Source: Frankia torreyi (lineage in GTDB: Bacteria; Actinomycetota; Actinomycetes; Frankiales; Frankiaceae). From it: a stretch of DNA of 40,509 nucleotides. The stretch covers positions 1 through 40,509 of the forward strand of contig NZ_JYFN01000013.1 in the NCBI RefSeq assembly GCF_000948395.1, written 5' to 3'. The notes under the pieces are model-generated. The model was not told where the DNA came from. It saw only the letters and a program-made list of their open reading frames with translations, and did not search any database. Below are positions 1-7,105 of this stretch, one piece after another. Within the stretch, counting starts at the first letter, position 1, and every line of letters starts with the position of its first letter. Made by a program: the position numbers and the translations under genes.

Positions 1-108
1 GCGGTCAACGCACCCCACCTCGTCGCCCTCGTCCGCGCCGGCGCCGTCTTCGAAGCCGGCCAGCTCGTCGAACGACCCACCACCACACCCGTCAACCAAG
101 CCGCCTAA
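1..108 (+). CDS. 3' end of an unidentified gene (possibly transposase), cut by window edge
   Basis: The first 36 codons are open in frame 1 and end in TAA at 106-108. The encoded tail is rich in V, A and L (NAPHLVALVRAGAVFEAGQ) and ends in a short polar stretch. I do not recognise the family with certainty. The tail resembles C-termini of some actinobacterial transposases as I remember them, and the sequence just after it could be an insertion sequence end, but neither is provable here. The start lies outside the window. Confidence 0.45.
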   Translation, partial: AVNAPHLVALVRAGAVFEAGQLVERPTTTPVNQAA

Positions 109-170
109 CGATCACCATCCACAGGTCTTGACAATTCCTCGTTATGTCAGCCTGTCGGTAAGGTTTCGCA
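109..170. other. Possible insertion-sequence boundary
   Basis: Directly after the stop codon is a locally AT-richer stretch (TCTTGACAATTCCTC, then GTTATGTCAG) unlike the surrounding DNA. If the preceding fragment is a transposase this would be its terminal region. The second terminal repeat and target duplication cannot be seen because the element would extend left of the window. Confidence 0.2.
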
Positions 171-210
171 AGACGGCGCCCGTGTGGGTGAGGTGTTCAC
201 CAGCCCGCCC

Positions 211-1119
211 TCAGGGCTTGTAGGCGACTGCGCCGTAGATGCTCACCTGGGCGTCGGTCAGCTCCGACAGCGGGATGGCCTTCACTCGGGCGGCCGGGTC
301 TGTCGCGGTCGCGCCGTCGCCGGCCGGGTCCGTCTCGGCCGGGGCGGCGAGCTCGGGCCGCCAGCGGTGGACGACCTGCAGTCCGGGCTCGACGAGATCC
401 AGGCCGTCGAAGAACCGCTCGACCTCGGCTCGGGTGCGCAGGTGCATGGGGACGCCGCTGGCCAGGTAGGCCCGCTCGACCTCGCGCATCGCCGGGTCGA
501 AGTCGGCGGTCAGGTGGGTCAGCGAGACGTAGCTGCCCGACGGGAGCAGGTCGACGAGGTGACGCATGATCCCGTACGGGTCGTCGCCGTCCGGGATGAA
601 ATGGAAGATCGCGATGAGTGACAGCGCGACCGGCCTGGTCAGGTCGAGGGTCTCGTGCAGCTCGGGGGCGGTGAGGATGCGGCGGGTGTCCCGCAGGTCC
701 GCGTCGATGTAGGCGGTGCGTCCCTGCGGGGTGCTGGCCAGCAGGGCGCGGGCGTGGGCGAGCACGATCGGGTCGTTGTCGGTGTAGACGATCCGCGCGT
801 CCGGGGCGACGCCCTGGGCGACCTCGTGCAGGTTCGGCGAGGTCGGGATGCCCGTGCCGATGTCGAGGAACTGGCGTACCCCGAGCTCGGCGGCCAGGTA
901 GCGGGTCGTCCGGGTCATGAACAGGCGGTTCTGCCGGACCACGATCCGGGAGTTCGGAAACACGTCGAGGACCTGTTCCGCGGTCTTCCGGTCGGCGGGG
1001 AAGTTGTCCTTGCCGCCGAGGAAGTAGTCGTACATGCGGGCCGGATGCGGCACGTCGACCTTCAGGTCGAAGCCGGCGCCCTCCGGCGCGTTGTGCCCTT
1101 CGTCTTGGCGGATTGTCAC
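211..1119 (-). CDS. SAM-dependent methyltransferase, PF04672 (S-adenosyl methyltransferase) family
   Basis: A 302-residue protein of the actinobacterial S-adenosyl methyltransferase family formerly called DUF574. Visible hallmarks are PHPARMYDYFLGGKDNF at 25-40, the SAM-binding loop FLDIGTG at 84-90, the acidic strand end VYTDNDP at 111-117 and DADLRD at 139-144. The fold is a Rossmann-like class I methyltransferase, presumably cytosolic; substrates are unknown for the family. Length is normal. The GTG start is preferred because TATGGT lies six bases upstream of it, as expected for a leaderless transcript, and no Shine-Dalgarno is visible. It stands alone, downstream of ssuD on the same strand, so it could also be reached by readthrough. 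Confidence 0.9.
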   Translation of the reverse strand: MTIRQDEGHNAPEGAGFDLKVDVPHPARMYDYFLGGKDNFPADRKTAEQVLDVFPNSRIVVRQNRLFMTRTTRYLAAELGVRQFLDIGTGIPTSPNLHEVAQGVAPDARIVYTDNDPIVLAHARALLASTPQGRTAYIDADLRDTRRILTAPELHETLDLTRPVALSLIAIFHFIPDGDDPYGIMRHLVDLLPSGSYVSLTHLTADFDPAMREVERAYLASGVPMHLRTRAEVERFFDGLDLVEPGLQVVHRWRPELAAPAETDPAGDGATATDPAARVKAIPLSELTDAQVSIYGAVAYKP

Positions 1120-1125
1120 GGAACC

Positions 1126-1131
1126 ACCATA
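1126..1131 (-). promoter_or_regulatory. Candidate -10 element for a leaderless methyltransferase mRNA
   Basis: On the minus strand TATGGT is followed by six bases and then the GTG start. This matches the TANNNT -10 consensus placed for transcription starting at the start codon. No convincing -35 was found. Confidence 0.35.
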
Positions 1132-1248
1132 GTGGGTGACTGCGCGCCTGCGGTGCGGGATCGGGCGTATCCGGCACGTAGCTCGCCCCGTATGGGTGCC
1201 CCGGCGGCGACGTCATCGATCGACGAGCCGGGTGCGGCGGCCGCGCCG

Positions 1249-2382
1249 TCAGGCCCGGATCGCGTCCGCCGACACCGGTGACGGCGCGAGCAGTCCTCGG
1301 TGTCGCAGCAGGGGCAGGACGCCCTCGGCGAACCAGTACGCCTCCTCCAGATGCGGGTGGCCGGAGAGGATGACGTGCTCGATGCCGAGATCGTGGTACT
1401 CGGCGATGCGGTCCGCGACCTCGGCGTGGCTGCCGACGAGCGCGGTACCGGCGCCGCCGCGGACGAGGCCGAAACCCGCCCAGAGGTTCGGGGAGATCTC
1501 CAGCGCGTCTAGGCTGCCGCGGTGCAGGGCCGCCATCCGTTGCTGCCCGACCGACTCGGTTCTGGCGAAACGTCGCTGCGCCGCGGCGATCGCCGCCGGA
1601 TCGAGCTGGGCGAGCAGCTCGTCGGCGACCGCCCAGGCGGCGCCGGCGGTGTCCCGGGTGATGACGTGCAGCCGGATGCCGAACTGCAGCTCGCGATCCT
1701 GATCCTTGGCCAGTGCCCGCATCCGGTCGAGCCGTTCGGCGACGGCGGCCGGCGGCTCGCCCCACAGCAGGTAGACGTCGGCCTGCCGGGCGGCGACGAG
1801 TTCGGCTGCGGGGGAGGCGCCGCCGAAGAAGATCGGTGGCGTCGGATCGGGACGCTCGCGGACGGTGGCACCCCGCACCGCGTAGTGCTCGCCGTCGTAG
1901 TTGACCGGCCGGCCCGTCCACACCCCCCGGACGACCTGCAGGAACTCCTCGGTGCGCCGGTAGCGGGCGTCGTGGTTCAGCCAGTCGCCGAAGCGCTGCT
2001 GCTCGTCGGCGTCGCCGCCGGTGACCACGTTGAGCAGGAGCCGTCCGCCGGAGATGCGCTGATAGGTCGCCGCCATCTGCGCGGCGAGGGTGGGGCTGAG
2101 GAAACCGGGCCGGAACGCCACCAGGAAACGCAGCCGCGTGGTCTCGCGCAGCAGGGCCGCGGTGGTGAGCCAGGCATCCTCACACCAGGTGCCGGTCGGG
2201 GTGAGCACGGCCTCGTAGCCGAGATGCTCGGCCGCGGCGGCGATCTGGGCGAGGTAGCCGATGCTCGGCGGCCGCTGGGCGGCGGGCTGCAGGTGGGGGG
2301 TTTCCTTGGCGCTCACCGCGGCGGCGTCGAGGTTGCGGCTGTCCCCCGAGGTGGGCAGGAACCAGTGGGCGTGCACGCTCAC
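1249..2382 (-). CDS. ssuD: FMNH2-dependent alkanesulfonate monooxygenase (SsuD type)
   Basis: A 377-residue luciferase-like (LLM) flavin monooxygenase that cleaves C-S bonds of alkanesulfonates with FMNH2 and oxygen, releasing sulfite for cysteine synthesis. SsuD hallmarks are TGTWCEDAWL (66-71, with Cys67 at the conserved active-site cysteine), FRPGFLSPTLAAQMAA, NVVTGGDADEQ, GIRLHVITRD (active-site Arg/His), and the long ISPNLWAGFGLVRGGAGTA and HPHLEEAYWFAE segments. Length matches the family (about 380). The open frame runs far upstream, but homology begins at VSVHAHW, so the GTG at 2382 with GGGAG upstream is the start. It is preceded by a cysteine-rich leader peptide, implying sulfur-dependent attenuation. 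No ssuABC transporter or flavin reductase lies beside it. Confidence 0.93.
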   Translation of the reverse strand: MSVHAHWFLPTSGDSRNLDAAAVSAKETPHLQPAAQRPPSIGYLAQIAAAAEHLGYEAVLTPTGTWCEDAWLTTAALLRETTRLRFLVAFRPGFLSPTLAAQMAATYQRISGGRLLLNVVTGGDADEQQRFGDWLNHDARYRRTEEFLQVVRGVWTGRPVNYDGEHYAVRGATVRERPDPTPPIFFGGASPAAELVAARQADVYLLWGEPPAAVAERLDRMRALAKDQDRELQFGIRLHVITRDTAGAAWAVADELLAQLDPAAIAAAQRRFARTESVGQQRMAALHRGSLDALEISPNLWAGFGLVRGGAGTALVGSHAEVADRIAEYHDLGIEHVILSGHPHLEEAYWFAEGVLPLLRHRGLLAPSPVSADAIRA

Positions 2383-2432
2383 GCGAGTCTCCCGGATGGC
2401 CGGAGGGCGAGGGGCGGGCGAGGGACGGATCG

Positions 2433-2485
2433 GAGGCCTGAGCCTCGAATCGACGGTGCGTCCGGACCGGTGGACGCGTGGTCCG
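2433..2485 (-). promoter_or_regulatory. Candidate attenuator hairpins between leader peptide and ssuD
   Basis: Three perfect stems sit between the leader stop and ssuD. GAGGC-CTGA-GCCTC spans 2433-2446. GCGTCC (2458-2463) pairs with GGACGC (2472-2477). CGGACC (2463-2468) pairs with GGTCCG (2480-2485). The last two overlap and exclude each other, as alternative structures in an attenuator do. There is no T-run, so termination would have to be Rho-dependent, or control may act on translation. Confidence 0.35.
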
Positions 2486-2533
2486 GGATTCTGCCGGCGA
2501 ATCAGCCGCCCGAGGGGCCGGCCGCGGCACCGA

Positions 2534-2632
2534 TCAGCGGGACACCGGGCAGTGCGGGGCGCAACACAGCGCACTCGCCACCCGGGCGAAATCCACGTGC
2601 AGGCGGCAGACCAGGGTGGGATCTCCGCGCAT
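2534..2632 (-). CDS. Cysteine-rich leader peptide upstream of ssuD
   Basis: A 32-codon ORF. The core CRLHVDFARVASALCC fits the recurring actinobacterial sulfur-gene leader pattern (R-H-V-D-L-x-R-V-x-S-A-x-C), and Cys codons occur at positions 9, 23, 24 and 28. Such polycysteine short ORFs are known in mycobacteria to act in cis: ribosome progress through the Cys codons senses cysteine supply and sets readthrough into the downstream operon. Here the downstream gene is ssuD, a sulfite-releasing enzyme, so the logic fits. The ATG at 2632 has no Shine-Dalgarno but has TACCGT six bases upstream, suggesting a leaderless message. A stem AGTGCG/CGCACT encloses the Cys codons. The peptide itself probably has no function after translation. 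Confidence 0.75.
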   Translation of the reverse strand: MRGDPTLVCRLHVDFARVASALCCAPHCPVSR

Positions 2633-2638
2633 GGCCCA

Positions 2639-2667
2639 ACGGTAAGCCCCTGCCGGGGTCCAGTCCA
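2639..2667 (-). promoter_or_regulatory. Promoter of the leader peptide-ssuD transcript
   Basis: Minus-strand TGGACT (2667-2662) and TACCGT (2644-2639) are separated by exactly 17 bases, and six bases separate the -10 from the leader ATG. This predicts transcription starting at the A of that ATG. Confidence 0.45.
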
Positions 2668-2780
2668 TTGCCGCGCACGGTGAAACGCCGCACCCGGTGA
2701 GTCGCCGCCCCCGGTGAGTCGCCGCTTCCGTGGGCACGAAAGCGATCCGGACAGCCAGACCGGCTCAGGGGCGGCGGCGC

Positions 2781-3821
2781 TCAGGGACGCAGCAGCACCT
2801 TGATCGCCCGGCGTTCGTCCATCGCCCGATAGCCCTCGGCGACCTCGTCCAACGGCAGTTCCAGATCGAAGATCCGCCCCGGCCGCACCCGGCCGGCGAG
2901 CACGTCGTCGAGCAGCTCGGGCAGGTAGGCACGCACCGGCGCGACCCCGCCCGCCAGCCGCACGTTCTTCATGAACAACAGGCCCAGCGGCAGGTTGCCC
3001 AGCGGGGCGCCGACACAGCCCAGCCGTCCACCGGGGTGGGCGACCGCGGCGGCCTGCTCCAGCGACTCCTGTGAACCGACGCACTCCAGAACGGCGTCGG
3101 CTCCATCGCCGAGCAGCTCGGCCACCTGCGCGATGCCCTCCGCTCCACGACCGGCGACGATGTCGGTGGCACCGAACTCGGCCGCCAGCTTCTGCCGGCT
3201 CGGCGTCCGCGACATCGCGACGACGCGCTCCGCTCCGAGGCGGCGGGCGGCGAGCACCGCGCACAGGCCCACGGCGCCGTCGCCGACGACCACGACGGTG
3301 GAGCCCGGACCCACCCCCGCGCTGACCGCGGCGTGATGACCGGTGCCCATCACATCGGACAGCGCCAGGACGTCGGGCAGCAACGCGTCGGGCAGCTCGG
3401 TGCCGACCCGCACCAGGGTCCCGTCGGCCAAGGGTGCCCGGATCCAGTCGCCCTGGCAGGCGTCGGAGCGGGCACCGGACCGGTCGTCGGTTCCCCAGAC
3501 CGAGCCGTTCTCGCACGAGGTCTGCAGGCCGGCGCGGCAGTACCGGCAGGTGCCGCAGCTGATCAGGAAGGGGGCGACGACCACGTCGCCGGGCCGCACG
3601 GTCGTGACCTCGTCGCCGATGTCCTCGACGACGCCGACGAACTCGTGCCCGACCCGCTTGGGGAACGCGGTCGGCACCTTCCCCCGGTAGGGATGCAGGT
3701 CGGAGCCGCAGATGCAGCTCGCGGTCACGCGCACCACCGCGTCGGTGGGGCGCTGGACGACCGGGTCGGGAGACTCCCGTAGCGCGATCTTCCCGACGTC
3801 CTCCAGCAGGGTCGCTCGCAC
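2781..3821 (-). CDS. Zinc-dependent medium-chain alcohol dehydrogenase
   Basis: A 346-residue NAD(P)-dependent zinc dehydrogenase of the threonine/alcohol dehydrogenase branch. Catalytic zinc ligands lie in CICGSDLH (Cys38 region) and VGHEF (His59-Glu60); the structural zinc lobe has cysteines at 89, 92, 95 and 103 (CGTCRYC...C). The cofactor loop is VVGDGAVGL. The C-terminal substrate half is complete, ending in IKVLLRP. The open frame extends 29 residues further upstream, but those residues are low-complexity and the GTG at 3821 has GGGAGG at normal distance. The physiological substrate cannot be read from sequence. It lies upstream of the ssuD leader on the same strand, but the leader has its own promoter. 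Confidence 0.9.
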   Translation of the reverse strand: MRATLLEDVGKIALRESPDPVVQRPTDAVVRVTASCICGSDLHPYRGKVPTAFPKRVGHEFVGVVEDIGDEVTTVRPGDVVVAPFLISCGTCRYCRAGLQTSCENGSVWGTDDRSGARSDACQGDWIRAPLADGTLVRVGTELPDALLPDVLALSDVMGTGHHAAVSAGVGPGSTVVVVGDGAVGLCAVLAARRLGAERVVAMSRTPSRQKLAAEFGATDIVAGRGAEGIAQVAELLGDGADAVLECVGSQESLEQAAAVAHPGGRLGCVGAPLGNLPLGLLFMKNVRLAGGVAPVRAYLPELLDDVLAGRVRPGRIFDLELPLDEVAEGYRAMDERRAIKVLLRP

Positions 3822-3979
3822 AGTCCCATGCCTCCCTGACGCATCGTCCCGGCGGTTGCCCACCGCGGTGCGATCCGACCGTGGCCCGGCCGGAACCGTA
3901 CCTGTCACCAGACGCTATCCGATCCGGGATGATCGGGGCGCCGGGGTGGTCGCCCCGGCCGGTCGCTATCGTCCGTCCC

Positions 3980-4567
3980 ATGCCCGATGTCGGTGCCGAG
4001 TCCGCGGCGGGGGCGGGGCCCGTCGAGGAGGCCCTGGCGGCCGCGCAGGCCCTGCTGCGCCGCAATCCCTACGGCTTCCTGACCACTGTGGGCGCCGCGG
4101 CTCGCCGCGACGCGTCCGGCCGGGTCACCCACGACCAGGCCGCCCGCGACCAGGCCACTCCCCACGCCCGGCTCGTCCAGCATCTCGCCGTGACCGACGA
4201 CCTCACCGTGTGGATCGGCACCAGCCCGCGCTCCCGCAAGGTCGCCGACATCGCCGCGAACCCCGAGAGCCGGGTGGCGTACGCGGTCGAGGACCGGGCG
4301 GCGTTGGCGTACCTGAGCGTCTCGGCGACCGTCAGCGTGGTCGACGACGAGCGCGAGCGCGCCGCGAAGTGGGAGGACGGTCTGGCCGCCTTCTTCCCCG
4401 CCGGCCCGCTCGGGGACGACTTCGTGCTGCTGAGGCTCGACCCCCTGCGGCTGGAGCTGATGGACTTCACCCGCCGCCTGCACCCGGATCCGTTCGGCCT
4501 CGTTCCCGTCGTCGTCGAGCGCCGTGCCGGAATCTGGACGCCGACGCCGCCCGACCGCGCCCCCTGA
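3980..4567 (+). CDS. Pyridoxamine 5'-phosphate oxidase-fold flavin-binding protein
   Basis: A 195-residue protein of the split-barrel flavin-binding superfamily (PNPOx-like, general stress protein 26 type). Visible features are the first strand YGFLTTVG (31-38) and the DLTVWIGTSPRSRKVADIAANP region (74-95), typical of FMN/F420 phosphate-binding members, followed by the YLSVSATVSVVDD strand. Function could be FMN or F420 binding or reduction. It is transcribed away from the zinc dehydrogenase. The ATG at 3980 was chosen because TATCGT is seven bases upstream (leaderless pattern); an upstream ATG in frame at 3929 is possible but adds unconserved sequence. It is the only candidate flavin-handling partner near ssuD, but nothing shows it is a reductase. 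Confidence 0.8.
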   Translation: MPDVGAESAAGAGPVEEALAAAQALLRRNPYGFLTTVGAAARRDASGRVTHDQAARDQATPHARLVQHLAVTDDLTVWIGTSPRSRKVADIAANPESRVAYAVEDRAALAYLSVSATVSVVDDERERAAKWEDGLAAFFPAGPLGDDFVLLRLDPLRLELMDFTRRLHPDPFGLVPVVVERRAGIWTPTPPDRAP

Positions 4568-4596
4568 CTCCGACCGGGGCGCTGTCGACAATGCGG

Positions 4597-4905
4597 CTAC
4601 CCGGCTCGGAACGCCTCGACGCAGGTCACGCCTGCCGGGCCGGCTGACGCCTCGTGGCGCGTCCCGGCCGGCAGGTCGAGGCGGTCGCCCGGAGCCATCG
4701 GCCACCGCTCGTCGCCGCCGAAGAACGTGATCTCCCCGGCCACGCACACGAGGATCTTGTGTTCCGGGTGGGCATGCGCGGCGAACCAGGCGTCGGGGCC
4801 GGCGGACCAGCGCTGCGGGTCGAGGCCCTGACCGCGCAGCACCGTCTCCGCCTCCGCGGGCACCACCACACCGTTCGACACGATCACGGGAGCCGGCCGC
4901 ACCAT
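4597..4905 (-). CDS. Small cupin-domain protein
   Basis: A 102-residue single cupin barrel. Cupin motif 1 is HAHPEHKILVCVAGEITFF (44-62, with metal-ligand candidates His44, His46 and Glu48 or His49), and motif 2 is PGDRLDLPAGTRHEA (72-86, His84). Such small cupins bind a divalent metal and have varied enzymatic or sensing roles; none can be assigned here. It is convergent with the PNPOx-fold gene, with 29 bases between stops. The ATG is preceded by TACCGT at six bases, another leaderless pattern. Confidence 0.8.
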   Translation of the reverse strand: MVRPAPVIVSNGVVVPAEAETVLRGQGLDPQRWSAGPDAWFAAHAHPEHKILVCVAGEITFFGGDERWPMAPGDRLDLPAGTRHEASAGPAGVTCVEAFRAG

Positions 4906-4981
4906 GCCTGAACGGTAGTACCGCAGGGGCGCGTCCTGCCACGCGGCGACCTCGTCGGACGGGTGCCGGCCGTCCCGTCCG

Positions 4982-5254
4982 TCACCGGGTCGAATCGGGC
5001 CCGTCGCTGGTCCGTTCCAGGGCGGCCAGGTAGTCCGAGGTGGCGAATCGGAACGGCCCGAGAGCAGGAAGATCCCAGGACCGATGGCCGTTGCGGAAAT
5101 GCTGCCAACCGACCGTCTCGGGGGTCAGCACAATGTCGGCGGTCAGCGGCCAGCAACCCGGGTCTCCGCAGCGACAGCCCATCCACGGCTCGACGGCGGT
5201 GTCCGTGCCAGTCGGGAACGCCGCGGGTTTGATGTGGAACTCGACTGTGTCCAC
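4982..5254 (-). CDS. Conserved hypothetical protein with GCRCGDPGCW motif
   Basis: A 90-residue protein of unknown function. The segment GCRCGDPGCWPL (26-37) has three cysteines and is followed by TVGWQHFRNGHR and LGPFRF, a pattern I recall from small uncharacterised actinobacterial proteins; the cysteines could bind zinc. The frame stays open to an ATG at 5317, but GTG at 5254 is preferred because TATCTT lies exactly six bases upstream and the extra 21 residues look non-coding. No operon partner. Confidence 0.6.
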   Translation of the reverse strand: MDTVEFHIKPAAFPTGTDTAVEPWMGCRCGDPGCWPLTADIVLTPETVGWQHFRNGHRSWDLPALGPFRFATSDYLAALERTSDGPDSTR

Positions 5255-5460
5255 CGGACAAAGATATCCGGCGCGTCGGATTGACGTGAACCGGACTTCA
5301 TCGTGAAGGCTGAACACGACGAGGACTGGCTCGGCTGGCGGTCATCGCGGATCCGGCGGCGCGTCAGGTGGCGATGGTCGCCGAGCGTGATGCCGGATGC
5401 GGGATCGGGGCGGACCGACAGGATGGATCAGTCCGTGCATCGCGAGGAGGCTGAAGGCGA
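5255..5460. other. Intergenic region between divergent genes
   Basis: This 206-base stretch separates the minus-strand hypothetical from the plus-strand NmrA-type gene. It holds TATCTT (minus strand, about 5261-5266) as a candidate -10 for the hypothetical, and AGGAGG at about 5442-5447 as the ribosome binding site of the next gene. I see no further gene. Confidence 0.5.
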
Positions 5461-6315
5461 ATGACGATTCTGGTGACGGGTGGGCGCGGGTCGGTCGCCC
5501 GTGCGCTGATCGACGAACTGCTGGCCGTGGACGCACCGGTGCGGGTGGTGAGCCGGGATCCGGCCCGGGCGGACGTGCCGGCGGGGGTGCAGGTCGCAGC
5601 GGCCGACCTGGCCCGGCCGGAGTCGATCCCGGCGGTGCTCGACGGCGTCACCGCCGTGTTCCTCTACGCGGAACCGGCGGGCATCGACGGTTTTCTCGAC
5701 GCCGCCGCAGCGGCGAAGGTCGAACGGATCGTGCTGCTGTCCTCGCTGTCGGCCGAGGATCCCGACACCTCGACCCCGATCGCCCGCCGTCACGTGGTCG
5801 TGGAGGAGGCGATCGCGGCGTCCGGGCTGGCGTGGACCTTCGTCCGGCCCGGAGCGTTCGCCACGAACGCGCTGGGCTGGGCGCCATCGATCCGGGCCGA
5901 GGGCGTGGTGCGCGGTGCCTACCCCGAGTCCCACTCCGCGCCGATCCACGAGCGGGACATGGCCGCGGTGGCCGCCCGCGCGCTGCTCGAACCCGGCCAC
6001 GAGGGGAAGCGCTACGCCCTCACCGGCCCGGAGTCGTTGACGGCGCGCGAGCAGGTCGAGCTGATCGGTGCGGCGATCGGCCGCCCCCTGCGCTTCGAGG
6101 CCCTTTCGCTCGACCAGGCACGGGCTCAGCTACAGGCGCAGCTGGGCCCCTCCGCCTGGCCCGGGATCGCCGACACGCTGCTGCGGTACCAGGCGGACAG
6201 CGACGGCAGGCCGGTCGCGGTGTCGGACACCGTCGGTGCGGTGACGGGCCGGCCGGCGCGTACCTTCGCCACCTGGGCCGCGGACCACGCGCCGGCCTTT
6301 CGTTCCGGGCAATAA
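5461..6315 (+). CDS. NmrA-like NAD(P)-binding reductase (atypical short-chain dehydrogenase)
   Basis: A 284-residue NmrA/NAD(P)H-binding family protein. The N-terminus MTILVTGGRGSVARALIDEL carries the glycine-rich dinucleotide loop; VVSRDP follows strand 2; the middle has IVLLSSLS and HVVVEEAIAASGLAWTFVRPGAF, typical of NmrA/QOR2-type proteins that lack the Tyr-x3-Lys catalytic pair. The C-terminal half binds substrate or partner. It may be a quinone or NADPH-sensing reductase; the substrate is unknown. AGGAGG sits 14 bases before the ATG. Length is normal. Confidence 0.88.
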   Translation: MTILVTGGRGSVARALIDELLAVDAPVRVVSRDPARADVPAGVQVAAADLARPESIPAVLDGVTAVFLYAEPAGIDGFLDAAAAAKVERIVLLSSLSAEDPDTSTPIARRHVVVEEAIAASGLAWTFVRPGAFATNALGWAPSIRAEGVVRGAYPESHSAPIHERDMAAVAARALLEPGHEGKRYALTGPESLTAREQVELIGAAIGRPLRFEALSLDQARAQLQAQLGPSAWPGIADTLLRYQADSDGRPVAVSDTVGAVTGRPARTFATWAADHAPAFRSGQ

Positions 6316-6366
6316 CCATGCCGCACAGCCGGATTGCGCGGGCTCAGGCGGGAAACGACCTGTGCT

Positions 6367-7104
6367 GTGTTCGACCAACTTGTGGACGCGATGTCCGGTG
6401 CCTGGTGGACCTATCTGCTGGTCTGGGGGATCTGCCTGCTCGACGCGGTCCTGCCGGTCGTCCCCAGTGAGACGATGGTCATCACCGGCGGGGTGCTCGC
6501 GAGTTCCGGCGACCTCAACCTCATACTGATCATGATTGTCGGGGCCGTCGGGGCGTTCGCGGGCGACAACCTTGCCTACGGCCTGGGGCGCCTGTTCGGT
6601 GAGCGCGTCGCCCGCCTGGTCGTCCGGGGACCACGCGGGGAACGGACGCTCGACTGGGCCCGGCGAACCCTAGATCGCCGCGGCGTCACCCTGATCATCG
6701 CTGCCAGGTTCGTGCCGGGCGGCCGGACCGCCACCACCCTGGTGGCGGGCACCACGCACTTCGACTATCGGCGGTTCGTGCCGGCGGCCGCCGCCGGCGC
6801 CGTCGGTTGGAGCGGCTACAACGCGTTGCTCGGTTTCGTGGGCGGGTCCACCTTCACCGACGCGCCGTGGAAGGGCTTCCTGCTCGCGTTCGGGCTGGCG
6901 GGGACGGTCACCGTGGCGATTGAGGGCGGCCGGTGGGTGTGGTCGCGGCGGCATCCCCAGCCGACCCAGCATCCCCAGCCGACCCGGCATGCCCAGGAGG
7001 ACCGGGCGGCGGGCGACGGCGGGCTGGGCGACGGCGGGCTGGGCGACGGCGGGATGGACGAGCGCGGGGCGGACGAGCGCGGGCGGACGACCGCGGCGCG
7101 GTAG
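6367..7104 (+). CDS. DedA family membrane protein (VTT domain)
   Basis: About 245 residues with the DedA signature: PVVPSETMVI (30-39, the acidic re-entrant region), GDNLAYGLGR (67-75) and ARFVPGGRT (113-121, conserved Arg). Four to five hydrophobic segments place it in the inner membrane; DedA proteins are implicated in undecaprenyl phosphate or phospholipid flipping and proton-dependent homeostasis. The start is uncertain: GTG 6367 or TTG 6334, neither with a clear ribosome site. The C-terminal tail after the last helix is repetitive (three 18-base then four to five 15-base units) and is probably disordered. It abuts the Nudix gene tail to tail with one base between stops. Confidence 0.85.
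   Translation: MFDQLVDAMSGAWWTYLLVWGICLLDAVLPVVPSETMVITGGVLASSGDLNLILIMIVGAVGAFAGDNLAYGLGRLFGERVARLVVRGPRGERTLDWARRTLDRRGVTLIIAARFVPGGRTATTLVAGTTHFDYRRFVPAAAAGAVGWSGYNALLGFVGGSTFTDAPWKGFLLAFGLAGTVTVAIEGGRWVWSRRHPQPTQHPQPTRHAQEDRAAGDGGLGDGGLGDGGMDERGADERGRTTAAR
6952..7005 (+). repeat. 18-bp tandem repeat (3 copies) in DedA C-terminal coding region
   Basis: Copies start at 6952, 6970 and 6988; the unit begins CATCCCCAGCCGACCCAG. The first two differ by one base and the third is degenerate. They encode HPQPTQ, HPQPTR and HAQEDR. Confidence 0.85.
7006..7080 (+). repeat. 15-bp tandem repeat array at DedA C-terminus
   Basis: Unit GGGCTGGGCGACGGC is perfect at 7021-7035 and 7036-7050, with a related copy before it at 7006-7020 and two diverged copies at 7051-7065 and 7066-7080. 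They encode GLGDG and MDERG/ADERG-like pentapeptides. Confidence 0.85.
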
Positions 7105-7105
7105 G

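Noticed and set aside
1249-4065. A single 938-codon open frame covering ssuD and the region upstream
   Set aside because: Only the last 377 codons have family similarity; the upstream part runs antisense or out of frame to the zinc dehydrogenase and the leader peptide and is high-GC read-through.
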